A stretch of 64,000 bases of DNA, from the NCBI RefSeq assembly GCF_018139145.2, contig NC_059479.1, positions 7,068,001 through 7,132,000 of the forward strand, written 5' to 3'. The notes under the pieces are model-generated. The model was not told the origin of the DNA, ran no database searches, and worked only from the letters and a program-made list of their open reading frames with translations. The stretch comes from Gymnogyps californianus (lineage: Eukaryota; Chordata; Aves; Accipitriformes; Cathartidae). The translations under genes and the position numbers were made by a program. Shown here piece by piece: positions 37,615 to 48,854 of this stretch; within the stretch, counting starts at the first letter, position 1; every line of letters begins with the position of its first letter.

Positions 37615-37662
37615 TGCGCACATGCGCGTGCGCTCTCTCTCTCCCCCTTCCTTTTTCCCCTC
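37615..37662. repeat. Alternating purine-pyrimidine tract joined to a polypyrimidine tract
   Basis: 37615-37633 is 19 bases of strictly alternating pyrimidine and purine, rich in CG and CA/TG steps. It is followed at once by 30 bases of pure pyrimidine (37633-37662) that begin with a (CT)n run. The first part favours Z-DNA and the second could form a triplex. CpG steps are otherwise rare in this region. There is no recognisable promoter or gene next to it. Confidence 0.85.
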
Positions 37663-37705
37663 AAGTTCCCTGCTTTTCCCCCATAGTTATATATAAATAA
37701 TAAAC

Positions 37706-37721
37706 TTTTTTTTTTTTTTTT
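37706..37721. repeat. Poly-T tract (16)
   Basis: An uninterrupted run of 16 T just right of the Z-DNA-prone tract. It is a simple repeat. Confidence 0.95.
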
Positions 37722-39299
37722 AAATTATGTATATCACAGTTTTTCCACTTTGCCTCATCAAAGACTTGTATTTGAGGCCTCTGGAATGCCAGTGATTCTG
37801 GCTTTTTTAAGAAAGCAAGTTCTAAAATTAATCTTTCAGAAAGAAAATGTTAATAGTTTAAATCCTCTTAACTTCACTTTGTTCTTGATCAGATCCTTGG
37901 AGGATGTGGGTTTTTTTACTTCATTGTCTTGTTTTGTCTGTATTGAAAATATTTTCTTGGTTTGTGCTTGAGGGGAGGAAGCAGCTTTCCAAAGTTCAAG
38001 AGATTTATTCAACAATTCATATATGTAGAGATAGTGGTACTGACTGAGAATCATAGTGCCATGTTTCATGCGAGCTGGGAAATGCTTCTGTGAAAACGAC
38101 TTTGCTGTAAAAATTAATATAATTTAATAATAATAGGTTAGAATTAGAATGCAGATAAATGATGATAGATCTTTAGGCCAAAATGTTTCTGACAATGATT
38201 GGCTTAGCCTGAAAAAACTACTTTTTGCTATCTTCTTTTCCCTCTGGGCATGTTGCTGCTAATGGAGGCACTAAGGAGCAGTATAGCTATGTCCTGCAGT
38301 TGAACTCTTATGATACCGGGGAAGGAAGGGCTGGGGCAAAACCCAGGAAACTTAAGAAAAAAGGAATGTGGAAGGTAGGGTGCAAATAAAATGAAAGAAA
38401 TAGAAAAGTGGAGACAGATATGCACAAATAGTTAAATTTCAAAAAGAGAATGAACTCTCTCCATCTTCTCCAGCTTCTCTCTCTCTGATTCTCTTATTAT
38501 GAAGTGCCTTCATACAACTGTACATAAATGAAATTACTAATAATTATTCAGGCTAAACCATTAGGATTCAGCCATTAAATGATTATATTAATTAGTTCAA
38601 AGTAGATTTTACTTTAAACTTTTCTCAATGATAAAATCTGGGAGTTAACGTTCTTTTATCTTGAAACATGGAAGTTCACTGTATGTAAAGCAAACCCTTC
38701 TTTAACACACTATTGCTGAAATAGCGTATGAACAACTTCCACATCTGAAAATGCCATTTCAGTAAAAAATTCAGGGTACAATGCTGAATACATATTATTT
38801 GTGACTTAAATTCAAGTGGTGGCTTTATTTATTTCCTGAAGTAGAAAATAGGAATTCTTCAAGAACACTGAATTGCCAGTGACCCAAATATCTGTAAAAG
38901 GTGTGGAAAAATATTGTGATGCCTAAAGCAGATTGTCATTGCCTCCTTCTAGTTATATGATAGGGAACTGCAGCCAGTGTCACCATCACTCACCATCCAG
39001 TAGAGACGAAGTCTTAACTGAGAAACTACTGCTTCATTTGATCCCAGTCTTTGGCGCTGATTTTGTCCTCACCATTTCAGAGAGATGCTTGGAGAGAGTG
39101 CCAGGGTCTTCATACTTGTCCATTTGCTATGACACAGTCTGTAAATACTAGAGAGAAACTTAAATTGCTAAGTCTAGATCAAAATACTAAACATTACATA
39201 CAATAAATAAATCTGTCTAAGCAGTGTACTAATGGAGCGTAAAGGCTCACATTATGGATAATAGTAGATTTCATGAATGGAGTGAAAGATGATGGTTGG

Positions 39300-39353
39300 A
39301 ATTTTTTTGTTGGTTTGGTTTGGTTTTTTGTTTTTGTTGTTTGTTTTTCTTTT
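39300..39353. repeat. G/T-rich low-complexity tract
   Basis: T-runs are broken by single or paired G (TTTGG and TTTTTG units). It is a simple repeat similar in texture to 35790-35870. Confidence 0.85.
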
Positions 39354-41145
39354 AATGGAGTTGAGAGTTGTGTGTTTGTGCCTCTCTTAAATCTTTAGTC
39401 TTCATCTGGAAAGTGCACCAGTCAGACTTAATCAGAATTGGCAATAAATTATCCAAATAATTTTTTGATTACACAAAGTTTTGATAAGTTTGCCCTCAAC
39501 TTTGCATGCATAAAGAACCAGAAGCAAATTAATTGCACGATTTCAGATTGGCTGTGTTGCAAATTTTCTAAACATTCCCCCTAGGTTTTTTAAAATGATT
39601 TTTCCTGCCATGTCAACAGGCTGAGACAATGAAACCTTCTATTTAAAACAAAGAAACAAAAACACAAATAAAATTGCTATAGTTTTTCAACCTATCACTG
39701 AAAACTCTGAAATCTCTATCAAAATGTCCCATTTGCCTCTTACTGACAAATGTATCTTTGGAATAAAGTCATCAGCTACTATCTATTGACAGTCTTTAAG
39801 AGTCTGAATACTACTCCTAAGCTGACATCTTCACTATACCTAATACAGGACTGTCCACAGGTGTCTTATAATGAAAAAAACCAAAACCATTGGCCGCTTG
39901 GGGAATTCCATAAATTCCTCACTCAGCTGTAAGCAATAAATATAGGTACAACTTGGCTTCTTTTCCAGATGATATGTATCTTGTACCTACCCATAGCTTA
40001 TATCAACCTTAGATCACAAGTGAGATAAGACTTGCTCTTTTCAAGCCTGCACAACCAGTACACCACTTTAAATGCCAGACTTAACCATAATTTTTCTGTT
40101 TGATCTCTGTTTTCTGGGTTATATTCTGTCAATCCATACCAACAACAAACACCTTCAGGGTCTTTGTTCAAAACAGTCCGAAGAAACTCTGCTTGCATAT
40201 TTATTCCACTAGCAAATTACTTCAAAAATTAGAGAATTTTTGCTGAAGTATTCCCACAATTATATACAAGGGATATGACACAGTAAGGCTGAGAAGTCAA
40301 CATAATGTTTGTTTTCTTGTCTTCACTGTGAATATGTCTCTGTCATTTGTTGGTAGCCCAAAAGGTATCTTGCAGTTGTACAGAATCTTTTCTAAAACTG
40401 GAATCTTTGAACTTTTGGAATGCTTATTAAAGGGAAAACAATCTATCTTCCATGCTTTTTGCCTTTAAATACTTTCCCTGGACAAGATATCTCAAATTTA
40501 GAAGTCTTTTAGGTATTAATAATTTGTTCTTTGTCAACATACTTAGGAATGGCAAGAAAAGAATCCTTGACAAACATATTTCTTAGGTATGACAGTGTAG
40601 TTCTTAATTAAAAAATATAATTCAGACACAGCGAGAAGCCATAGACAGCCAGTGAAACAATCTTTCATTGAGAGAATGAGAATATAAAAATACAGCCAGC
40701 GATATCATTTGAGATTTTCTCCCACTTATTGCTACACAATTTGATCATTAATTTTAGTTAAATAGCGTGTTAAATGCTTTTAAAGATGTACAAAGACTAC
40801 TGTTTCTTCTTTGTCCACCTTTACTGGAGTTATTAATTATATATTATCTTTTTAAAATGTAACATTTCCTACTAATTAAACTCTTCCAAAGATAAGGAGG
40901 TATTCTTGTTTTTATAGATCATAATAATTGATTCGGGGGTTGGGCTAAAAGTGGTTCTGTAAAATACCAGATTATCTTCAGAACAGAGGGGAATCTGTAC
41001 TGCTGTGCCTCTACATATGGGGAAAAAAAAAAAGTCAGCTCTGCAAATCAGAGTTCAAACCAATAAAACTCTTAAGCAGAGCTGACAAACGTTCAAAATA
41101 TATATTTTTTTTTTTACTAAATCAATTACTTTTCTGGAGTTTTAT

Positions 41146-41177
41146 GAAAAATAATAATTATCATTATTATTATTTTC
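41146..41177. repeat. AT-rich inverted repeat (AAT/ATT)
   Basis: The left arm gaaaaataataat (41146-41158) faces the right arm attattattattttc (41163-41177), which is its near reverse complement with one extra ATT-type unit. It could form a long weak hairpin. It looks like an AAT microsatellite that has acquired palindromic symmetry. Confidence 0.7.
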
Positions 41178-41185
41178 AAAATTCT

Positions 41186-41430
41186 CAGTCTCTGCTATGG
41201 CAGCCTGCATTGCCACTCTGTTCTGGTTCCAGGGTGTTTACCTGTGTCCACTTGCAGTGAATATGCACGACGCCCAGCCCTTTGGTCATTCCCATCAGGG
41301 GACCTGCTGGAGCACTTCCCCGCTCCCTCCTGCTCGCTTGCCAGAATGGTGGACATCTGTTTCTTCCTGACCGACAGCTTTCATACAGACAGGGAGCACT
41401 GAAGGACTAAGGCTCCTACCTTAGTCTAAA
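41186..41430. other. Locally GC-richer island, identity unknown
   Basis: About 240 bases here are clearly less AT-rich than everything around them and contain several CpG steps (in cacgacgccc, ccccgctccc and gaccgacagc). The longest start-to-stop frame I read across the core is only 35 codons (41263-41370, plus strand). I see no tRNA, no LTR ends and no CR1 blocks. It may be a diverged repeat, a regulatory element, or a remnant of something captured. The edges are compositional, so approximate. Confidence 0.5.
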
Positions 41431-43782
41431 CCTTCTTAGAACTTCTTGATGGGGCAGAGGTTCTCAGGTGCCAGCTGAGTACTTTATTTAACCATTAGTA
41501 TACAGGGTGAAATATGAGTCCATCAGACTCAGCTTCCGGTCATTACTTTTTATATGATTTCTCTAGCTATATCTTGTGGTATACTTGCAGTTTTTATATA
41601 AAAAAAACCTCCCTATGTTAATATTCCAACATGATTTCATTCTAGCAGGCATATCAGCATGCAATGTAAAGCTACCATGTTCCTGTACTTTAATGAATGA
41701 TTATCCATGGTAACTGTAATAGACCACATTGCCTATGGTTGCAAAGTAAAATGCTTAGTTTAAGTCACCATGAAGAAGATTCAAATAAAGGGATTTTGAT
41801 TTGAAATTGTTATTCAGTATCTATATACTTTATTAATGCAGCTTGTTTGATAGGCGATGACTTGTAAAGTCACGGTAATGCAGTCATTTCTAAGTGTGTG
41901 ACTGTTCCATAAAAGTTGCTCAGCCAAACGTTTAAGGAAACTGAGCCTTAAAATTGTGTACGTACTGCTGGAGAGAACTGATTGCAGAACTTCTTTTGCC
42001 ATATTTGCTTGGATCTAATAATAATCTTGAGAACAATAAAGTAGTTGCACAACTTACTGAGAAGTCAGGTTCTTCCTTAAAACACTCCATTAAATCGTTC
42101 TGTCATTGTCTCGCATTTAGTACATGACTTGGGAGTAACTCTCTTGCATGTTTGCTCAAATATAAACAAGTATGAGTGCATCTGCAAAATTGCTCAACTG
42201 GTTTGGAATATTAGGATCTACACAATCCAGGCGAATGGTTGATATTTCAGTGATCATTGTTTTCTACCCAGCTGCCTACTGTGAATTTAAAAATCTTCAT
42301 TGGTGACATACCTATCTGTATTAATACAGAGAAATATAAAGTGAATTTTTTTGCCTTTTTTTGCTTTCTTTTTTTCTAAATTCTCTAGAAATTAGGGTCA
42401 AGAGTCAATTTCTGATGCTTGTAATAGAGGCTAATACATGGCTTCCTTTGATAGAAATGTGTTTACTCTCTATTTTCTTTCTAATCTGAAATGAAAAAAA
42501 CATTTTTTTTCTTTTTGTGCATGGAAAGGGTAAAAATTCCCTTGATGATTACAACAGAAGTCTTATTTGAGTTATTCATTAAGGCTGGTGTGCATTTCCA
42601 CTCAATCCTCTCTTCCTAAAACAGAATAAACAATCACAAGCTTGACGATTCTTTCAGTGGTGAAACTCAGGTTGTAAGTAAACAACTTCTTTAGGTGGTT
42701 TGATGGTGGCTTTTTCAGAAACGTGCCAAGTGTCACAGGTATGTTATTTTGCCTCTGGGAATAAGAAATAATAAAGCTTTAGATAAGAGCTAGAGGGAAA
42801 GGCTACCCTAAACCCAGGTGTTTGTATTTGTATCAAATTCGTAATTGATAAAAACATATTTCCCAAATTTCTACAGGAACTAGTACAGTATTGTACTATT
42901 GCTAGATTCTACTTACCATTAAACATAGATGAACCTTCGCCACATCTTCCAACAGCAGATACTGGGAAGGTTAGGAAAGTTTAATGGAAACTACTGTACA
43001 AATAAACACAGCGATTGCATAGACTGGGTATTTTTTTTTAAGCTGGAGAAAGCACGCAGTTAAACCTCTTCACTGATCTTCTTTCTCTCTGTAAAACATA
43101 CATGTCTTCAGCCCACTTCTGGTTGCATTTGTGGATAACATTAGAATGTGTTATACATCAGTGCACAAACTTATAAGTACTGGAAGAAATTAACACTGTG
43201 TACCAGGAACATTTCCATAATTACACTGAAAGCACCCAGTAATTAGAGACACTCTATTAATAATGTTACCAAAATATACTTAAAGACTTCTAAAGAAATT
43301 TCAGAGTAGTTTAAAATTTCAGAATCCCCAAAGATATGAGGAAGCAGCTAAATCTGCATTTGATAGAAGTCCAAAACAATCTTGCTCCTGCATAGTCAAT
43401 CTTTAAATTCATTAAAGAAAACTCTTCCTAATTAAAGTTACATCACATAAAATATGAATCTAAATGAACTCATCTGGTAATGAAGACCTTTTCCCTCTTT
43501 GCTTGTAAGACACAAACTCTAACTTCATTGCATGTTTTTGACAGAACTGCAGAATTCTTCCCTATGCATTTTTTTACTGTGGTAGATGTCATAGAAGCCT
43601 TTTATAGCAAAAGAGCATAACATATCTTTGCACCAAAAACTGCATGATATTAATGCTTTGCTTTATGGATCCAGACTCTTAGAGAACATGTGGAAAACAC
43701 GGATTGATTTTTATTTGATGCTTTTAGCAGTTCTGTTGGTATGTTGTCCATTGCATTAGGGTTTTTTTTTGTTTGGTGGTTG

Positions 43783-43795
43783 TTTTTTTTTTTTT
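43783..43795. repeat. Poly-T tract (13) before ACAG
   Basis: Thirteen T followed by acag look like a splice acceptor, but the following frame on the plus strand has no matching exon body or donor. It is most likely low complexity. Confidence 0.85.
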
Positions 43796-44225
43796 ACAGC
43801 TGTTTTTAGCTTTGATCTAAATGGGGAAAAGTTTCTGGTTCAGTCAATTCTTCTCCATGGGATTTTGATAGTCATTGGATGTGCAGAACAGCTCTTCACA
43901 GTATTCCTTCCAGCAATAGACATGAATATTTTCCACCCTCTTGATTTAATAAGTCTGAGTTTTGGCTTGGACGTGTGTTGTTAGAAGCCTCACCATGTCA
44001 AAAGAGTTTTTCTTTTTACCTGAAATTTGCACAGCTTTTCACTATAGGCACTCTTATGGGAGACAATCGTCTTTGTCCCTTCCTGACATCCTCTGCTGGG
44101 TGCTTTGATATTCAGCAAATAGGAGTGCATGTGTATGCTTGTTAGGATGAAAACTATTTGTCTCCTCTAACCTAAGTAAATGACCTTACTTGACATGATT
44201 TCTGTTTTGCAGTATGTAAGTTTAG

Positions 44226-44261
44226 AAAACTTTATTCCCAGAGGGAATAGAAGAAAGTTTT
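44226..44261 (+). repeat. Imperfect hairpin, 14 paired bases with a 5-nt bulge
   Basis: The inner stem tattccc (44233-44239) and gggaata (44243-44249) closes a 3-nt loop. The outer stem aaaactt (44226-44232) and aagtttt (44255-44261) stacks on it, with five unpaired bases (44250-44254) on the 3' side. The loop is too small and the stem too short for a typical microRNA precursor. Confidence 0.7.
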
Positions 44262-44299
44262 GTGCAAATATGACTTTTTCCATCTTTCTCTCTACATCC

Positions 44300-44313
44300 T
44301 TTTTTTTTTTTTT
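44300..44313. repeat. Poly-T tract (14)
   Basis: An uninterrupted run of 14 T followed by cccc. It is a simple repeat. Confidence 0.9.
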
Positions 44314-44629
44314 CCCCAAGTCCTTTTTCTTTTTGGTAATTTGAACAGGTCATGCTGAGGTTTGTTGGTGCCAGACTTCAATCACTATATTTCCCTACGA
44401 AATACAAGCTAGTTTTTCCTCCATTTTCAAATCAATACCTTACAGCCTGAAAAACAGTCAAACAAGATCAGAAACATGGCATTTAAACAATCTTTCGATA
44501 ACAGACTAGTGTTCATGTTTAGAGGTAAAACTGCTGTTTACCTCAATTCTGAGTTCTAGTGCCTTTATTTTAAAAATTATTCTTTCACTAAGTTTACAAA
44601 AAACTTACAAAAATTAAAAAGTTTCTCTT

Positions 44630-44643
44630 CCCCCCCCCCCCCC
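44630..44643. repeat. Poly-C tract (14)
   Basis: Fourteen consecutive C, flanked by tctt and tttt. On the opposite strand it encodes a spurious glycine run inside a short open frame. Confidence 0.95.
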
Positions 44644-46900
44644 TTTTATTTTTTGCTAAGAGTGTAGAAAACACTTTCAAAGTCACCCCAGGGAAAGCTC
44701 TAAGCCAGAGGACACACACCTTTTCCACTTTTTCATGCTTCAGGCTAAGATAGTTTGACTGATCCATCACCTGACTAGTGGGCAAAATACAGATCACGAA
44801 TGAAAATGTCAGCGCACCTTCATGTCATTAATTGCATTTTTTTAATCTTAAGTCTGTACCATCTTCAGAAATTCCCCAACATAACACAGTTGCAAGTACC
44901 AAATACTGACTTCAGGTGGTTTTGTTTTTGTTTTGTTTTTTTAATGGTACAAAAGTTCAGGAAGAAATACATGCTAGCTTTTTGAACCGCTTCACAAGGT
45001 CAGGTCAAAACATTAGATATGAGAAGTCCTTCCAATTCTGCTAGTTTAGGTGTATCTTCTAGACAAGAAGAACCTAGAGAAGATCTTCTGAAGTACAAAG
45101 GTCAATTGACCAGTGGAATTCCACCAGCCAGCAGAATTTGGTCACTATTTTCATTCAGGCAACACTGTATACCTTTACTCAGAACTATTTCAATTCCTGT
45201 AAGTTATAAATGTATATCAAGAGATACTCCAGTCCTCATTAAAATATACTATTTGGTCTTCCTCCTTTGTGTGTGAGAGGAGGGAAAAAAATAGGAAAGC
45301 AATTAAACTTACGCTATTTTTTCAGAGCTTCCTTTAGAAAATGTGGATCCAAATCAAGTTTGGCTGTATAACAGAAGCAGTTGGTAAGTCAACACATACT
45401 GCTCTGAAATTTCTCCAGCTTCAAAAATTCTATTTTTATGTTGATTTTTTTGGTACTGACAAAACCCAATTGACTGAAATGTACAAAAACATCTCACAGA
45501 ATGGATTTATTTTTTGCAAGCTATACCATTTTGTGGGATTTCACATCATAATTTCATATATTTACAAAGAAGCAGCCAAGTATTCATATGGACAAGGATT
45601 ACACTATAGTCCTCTTCTAATGTTTTCTGTCATTAATTGTCTTTGGTTTTGAGGATTTGGATTGTTTTTATTGTGAAAGCTGTGGCTTGGAATTGTTTTA
45701 TTTCTTGAACAGCAAGAAAGGATTGATGTACTGGAAATGGAATGATTCTGACCCTTCTTTGTGTTTTGTTCATTCGACTTCAGTTAGATTGTTTGCTGTA
45801 CCAAACTGTGTACTATTAATCTCCTCACTAGAAAGCTGCATTTAAAACTGAATCATTGAGCGCGATACAGTAATCACTAGTATAAGAAGGAAGTTTAAAG
45901 AAGTTTAGTATAACCTCCTTGCTTCCTCCTGCCCCTAAGACAAACACAGTCAAAAGAGAGGCCAATTGGAAAATGAAGACCTAGACACCGTCAGTTTATA
46001 GTAGCATGAACACAAATAAAGCATAAGAAAGTGCTTCACATACATGAAAACTAGATCCTTTTAAAACATCCTAGCTGTAAAGCCAAATCAGACCTTCCCC
46101 TTTGTTTTTTCTTTTATAGCATTTTTACAGCTAAAAGGATCCCTTCTGTTTCCTAATACCTCAGACCGCCTTTCTTCTAATAAGTGGTTTAGAGACAAGC
46201 TTAGTTTACTTTGTATAGTCATGTAGACTAAGTAGTAAAAAGATGGTGGCAGCTTCAATTTACTTTAAAAGTTATGTCAAAGTTTGCCGTAGTGAGAGAA
46301 AAACGTCTTCACAACTGTCTTTCCACAGCATTTGACATATGTAAAAGTTTAACTGCTTGAGTAACTCTGAACCTACTAATAAGCTATGAAGCTTTTGTGG
46401 GTCAGTAAGACTGTACAGAATAAGAGAATAATCAGAATTTCTGCCTATGGACAAATGGAGGTAGCAAGGGACATGAGAACATATATATCTGTTTTGGCTC
46501 TTTTTTTCCTATTACTTTAGATCCAGAGATATCACAACGTACACTAGAAAACAGTTTGCCTTTTGGATATCAGGCATTTCAGAGATAATATTTTGAAGAC
46601 AGTTCAAGTGCTAATATATTCCTTCAGGTGGAATGCAAATGTCCTCCGTTACTGGTGCACTGCTGAGGGAACATGCAGTCCGAAACACTAAAGACTGGTT
46701 TGTTGAAATCAGGCTCTTCCGGAAAGCTTCTGGTAACAAAACCAGAATTTACTCATCCTTATTCTTCCTGCTTATTTGTTGAGGTAATGTTAAAGAATTT
46801 TAATGTGAGGGAAAAAATTAGAAAATTAAATTGGAATGATATAATCCTTTGTAAATAATCAGATCCATTATGATAAAAGCAGAATACAAAACAGATACAT

Positions 46901-46938
46901 TCAACTATAGAATTGAGATTCAACTACAGAATTGAGAT
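46901..46938. repeat. 19-bp tandem duplication
   Basis: Two adjacent 19-base units of the form tcaacta(t/c)agaattgagat, at 46901-46919 and 46920-46938, differ at one position. The near identity suggests a fairly recent slippage duplication. Confidence 0.9.
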
Positions 46939-48837
46939 TATTGCCTCTTGTTCTCTGGTCATGTAAATAGTATAATATTATTTATATACCTTGACCAAAC
47001 GATCCTAATACTTCTTAGAACTGAGTATCTGGATGCAAATTCAAATAGCGTTTGTCAATATTTTTCAAGTTTCACTATGGAGAAATAACTGATGTCTACA
47101 GTTTCTGCAATTGTACTTTCAAAGACTAGTTTCCTGATTTTCCCAGACAGTTTCCTTTCATTCCTTTATTTATTTTTTCCATGAGATTGTGGTAGCTGAA
47201 TAGAATCCCTTTGATTATATTTGTACTTTTTGACTGAGTACGGATGTTCTAAACAAGAGTCTGTAAAATGTATTTTAGTGCAAGGAAAAAAAAAACTGAT
47301 TTACAACCAATTGTTAGGATATAATTTAATCATTTGATAAATTACATTAATATTATGGTTGAACTCATTGAATTACTGTAAGCCTTTTAAAAAAATATAT
47401 ATGCATGATACTGACTTAGCAGTGATGGGTGTTATAGGATGATATTATAAGATCATTGTTAGAGCAATAATTTTTTTAACTTATCGATCATATAAATGAA
47501 TCCATTTTCTACAAGTGAATGAACTGTCTCCAAGCTTTTAAGGTGTCAGTCACCAGCTCTTTTCAGTTGTTAAACACAAAAATGTTGTCATTCTGGTAAT
47601 GTTGCAACACAGTAAACATCATGTACACTAAATAACACTAATTGCTCATTTTTATCTAACTCTGGTGCCTTCTTTTTTCATAAACAATAAGACGTAATAA
47701 GCTTCCATTGCTATGTTTAGGGCCAGAGTAACTTCTATTGAACACTTTACTGCTGCACGTTGCGAACTATACAAATGAAACTAGGACAAAAAAACCCTCC
47801 ATTGCTTGTATAGCCAAGCTACACTTAAACACAGTATAAAACAGGTATCACGGGAGCTTTGTATATGAGCCTGTAACTAAGCTCAAACTTGCCTAGTACA
47901 CAAAAAAGTTTCAAGACAAATTATTGATCAGCCGCATACATTAGGCAAACTTTAGAAAGCTTGATTTTCATCTTCCCCTTATCATATCCTCAGAACTCGC
48001 ACTGTGGATAAGGCAGTCCACTAATGCTTTGAGGTGATACTATGTGAGCTACATAGGGCAGCTAAGTTAGTTCACATGCACCCTTAGAAGGGGCAACTGT
48101 CATGTTTGATAGGGTGGTACTAAGCATTCTAAGCAACAAGTATCATATATAGTGCACTGATAAAGATTGTGCCATGGAACATCCATACTGTTGACCGTAT
48201 CAGCAAGAATATTTTAAATGTATATTAATAAATAGATTTTTGAATGATCAAAAAAATTTGTGTGCAGTATAATTTTTTATTTTAAAAACTTGGAGATTTT
48301 AATAAGAACAGTTCAAACCAGTCATTCAGAATTAGCATTTACAAATACAGCTTCTTATAGGACATGAAAGTATTCCTGCTGGGAATATCTATCCAGTTTT
48401 TTTGTTTGGAAAGTCACAATAACCTGAATTCCCATACTTCTGCAGACATGTTTCATTGGATAGACTCTTCCTTTTTCTTTGTGACCTAACGTCTGCTAAT
48501 TTGAACTGTGTGGCTAAGATGTTTTTAATATTTCCATTTGTAGTTATATTTTTCCTTTTTCTTGCATATTGCTTTTATCAATATTAAATTTAACATTGAA
48601 TTCATTGCTACTTCAGAATCCCTGCACTTACTGTTCCAATATTAATACAAATATTAACTTTCTTTCTGGAAGTTCTTAATCTTAAATCCAAGTTATTCTT
48701 GCATATTATTCTTCTGGCCATGATGCCCTCCTGTTCATTTGCTATCAATATAAAAGTTTTCTTGCTTTTTCTTTCCCTATCTACTCTTCAGATAAATGCA
48801 ACCTTCTTTTTCTAATGAAATTCTCAGACCAGAGAAC

Positions 48838-48854
48838 TTATTATTATTATTATT
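48838..48854. repeat. (TTA)n microsatellite
   Basis: A short run of TTA triplets of about 17 bases. It is a simple repeat. Confidence 0.85.

Larger units (their letters stand above)
37663..41185. other. AT-rich non-coding DNA, no gene seen
   Basis: No gene is recognised. The stretch holds a T16 run at 37706-37721, a CT-rich patch at about 38476-38487, a G/T-rich tract at 39300-39353, a T11 run at 41105-41115 and a hairpin-forming AT repeat at 41146-41177. Confidence 0.7.

Noticed and set aside
44226..44261. microRNA precursor
   Set aside because: The stem is short, the loop has 3 nt, and the bulge is one-sided, which does not fit a typical precursor.
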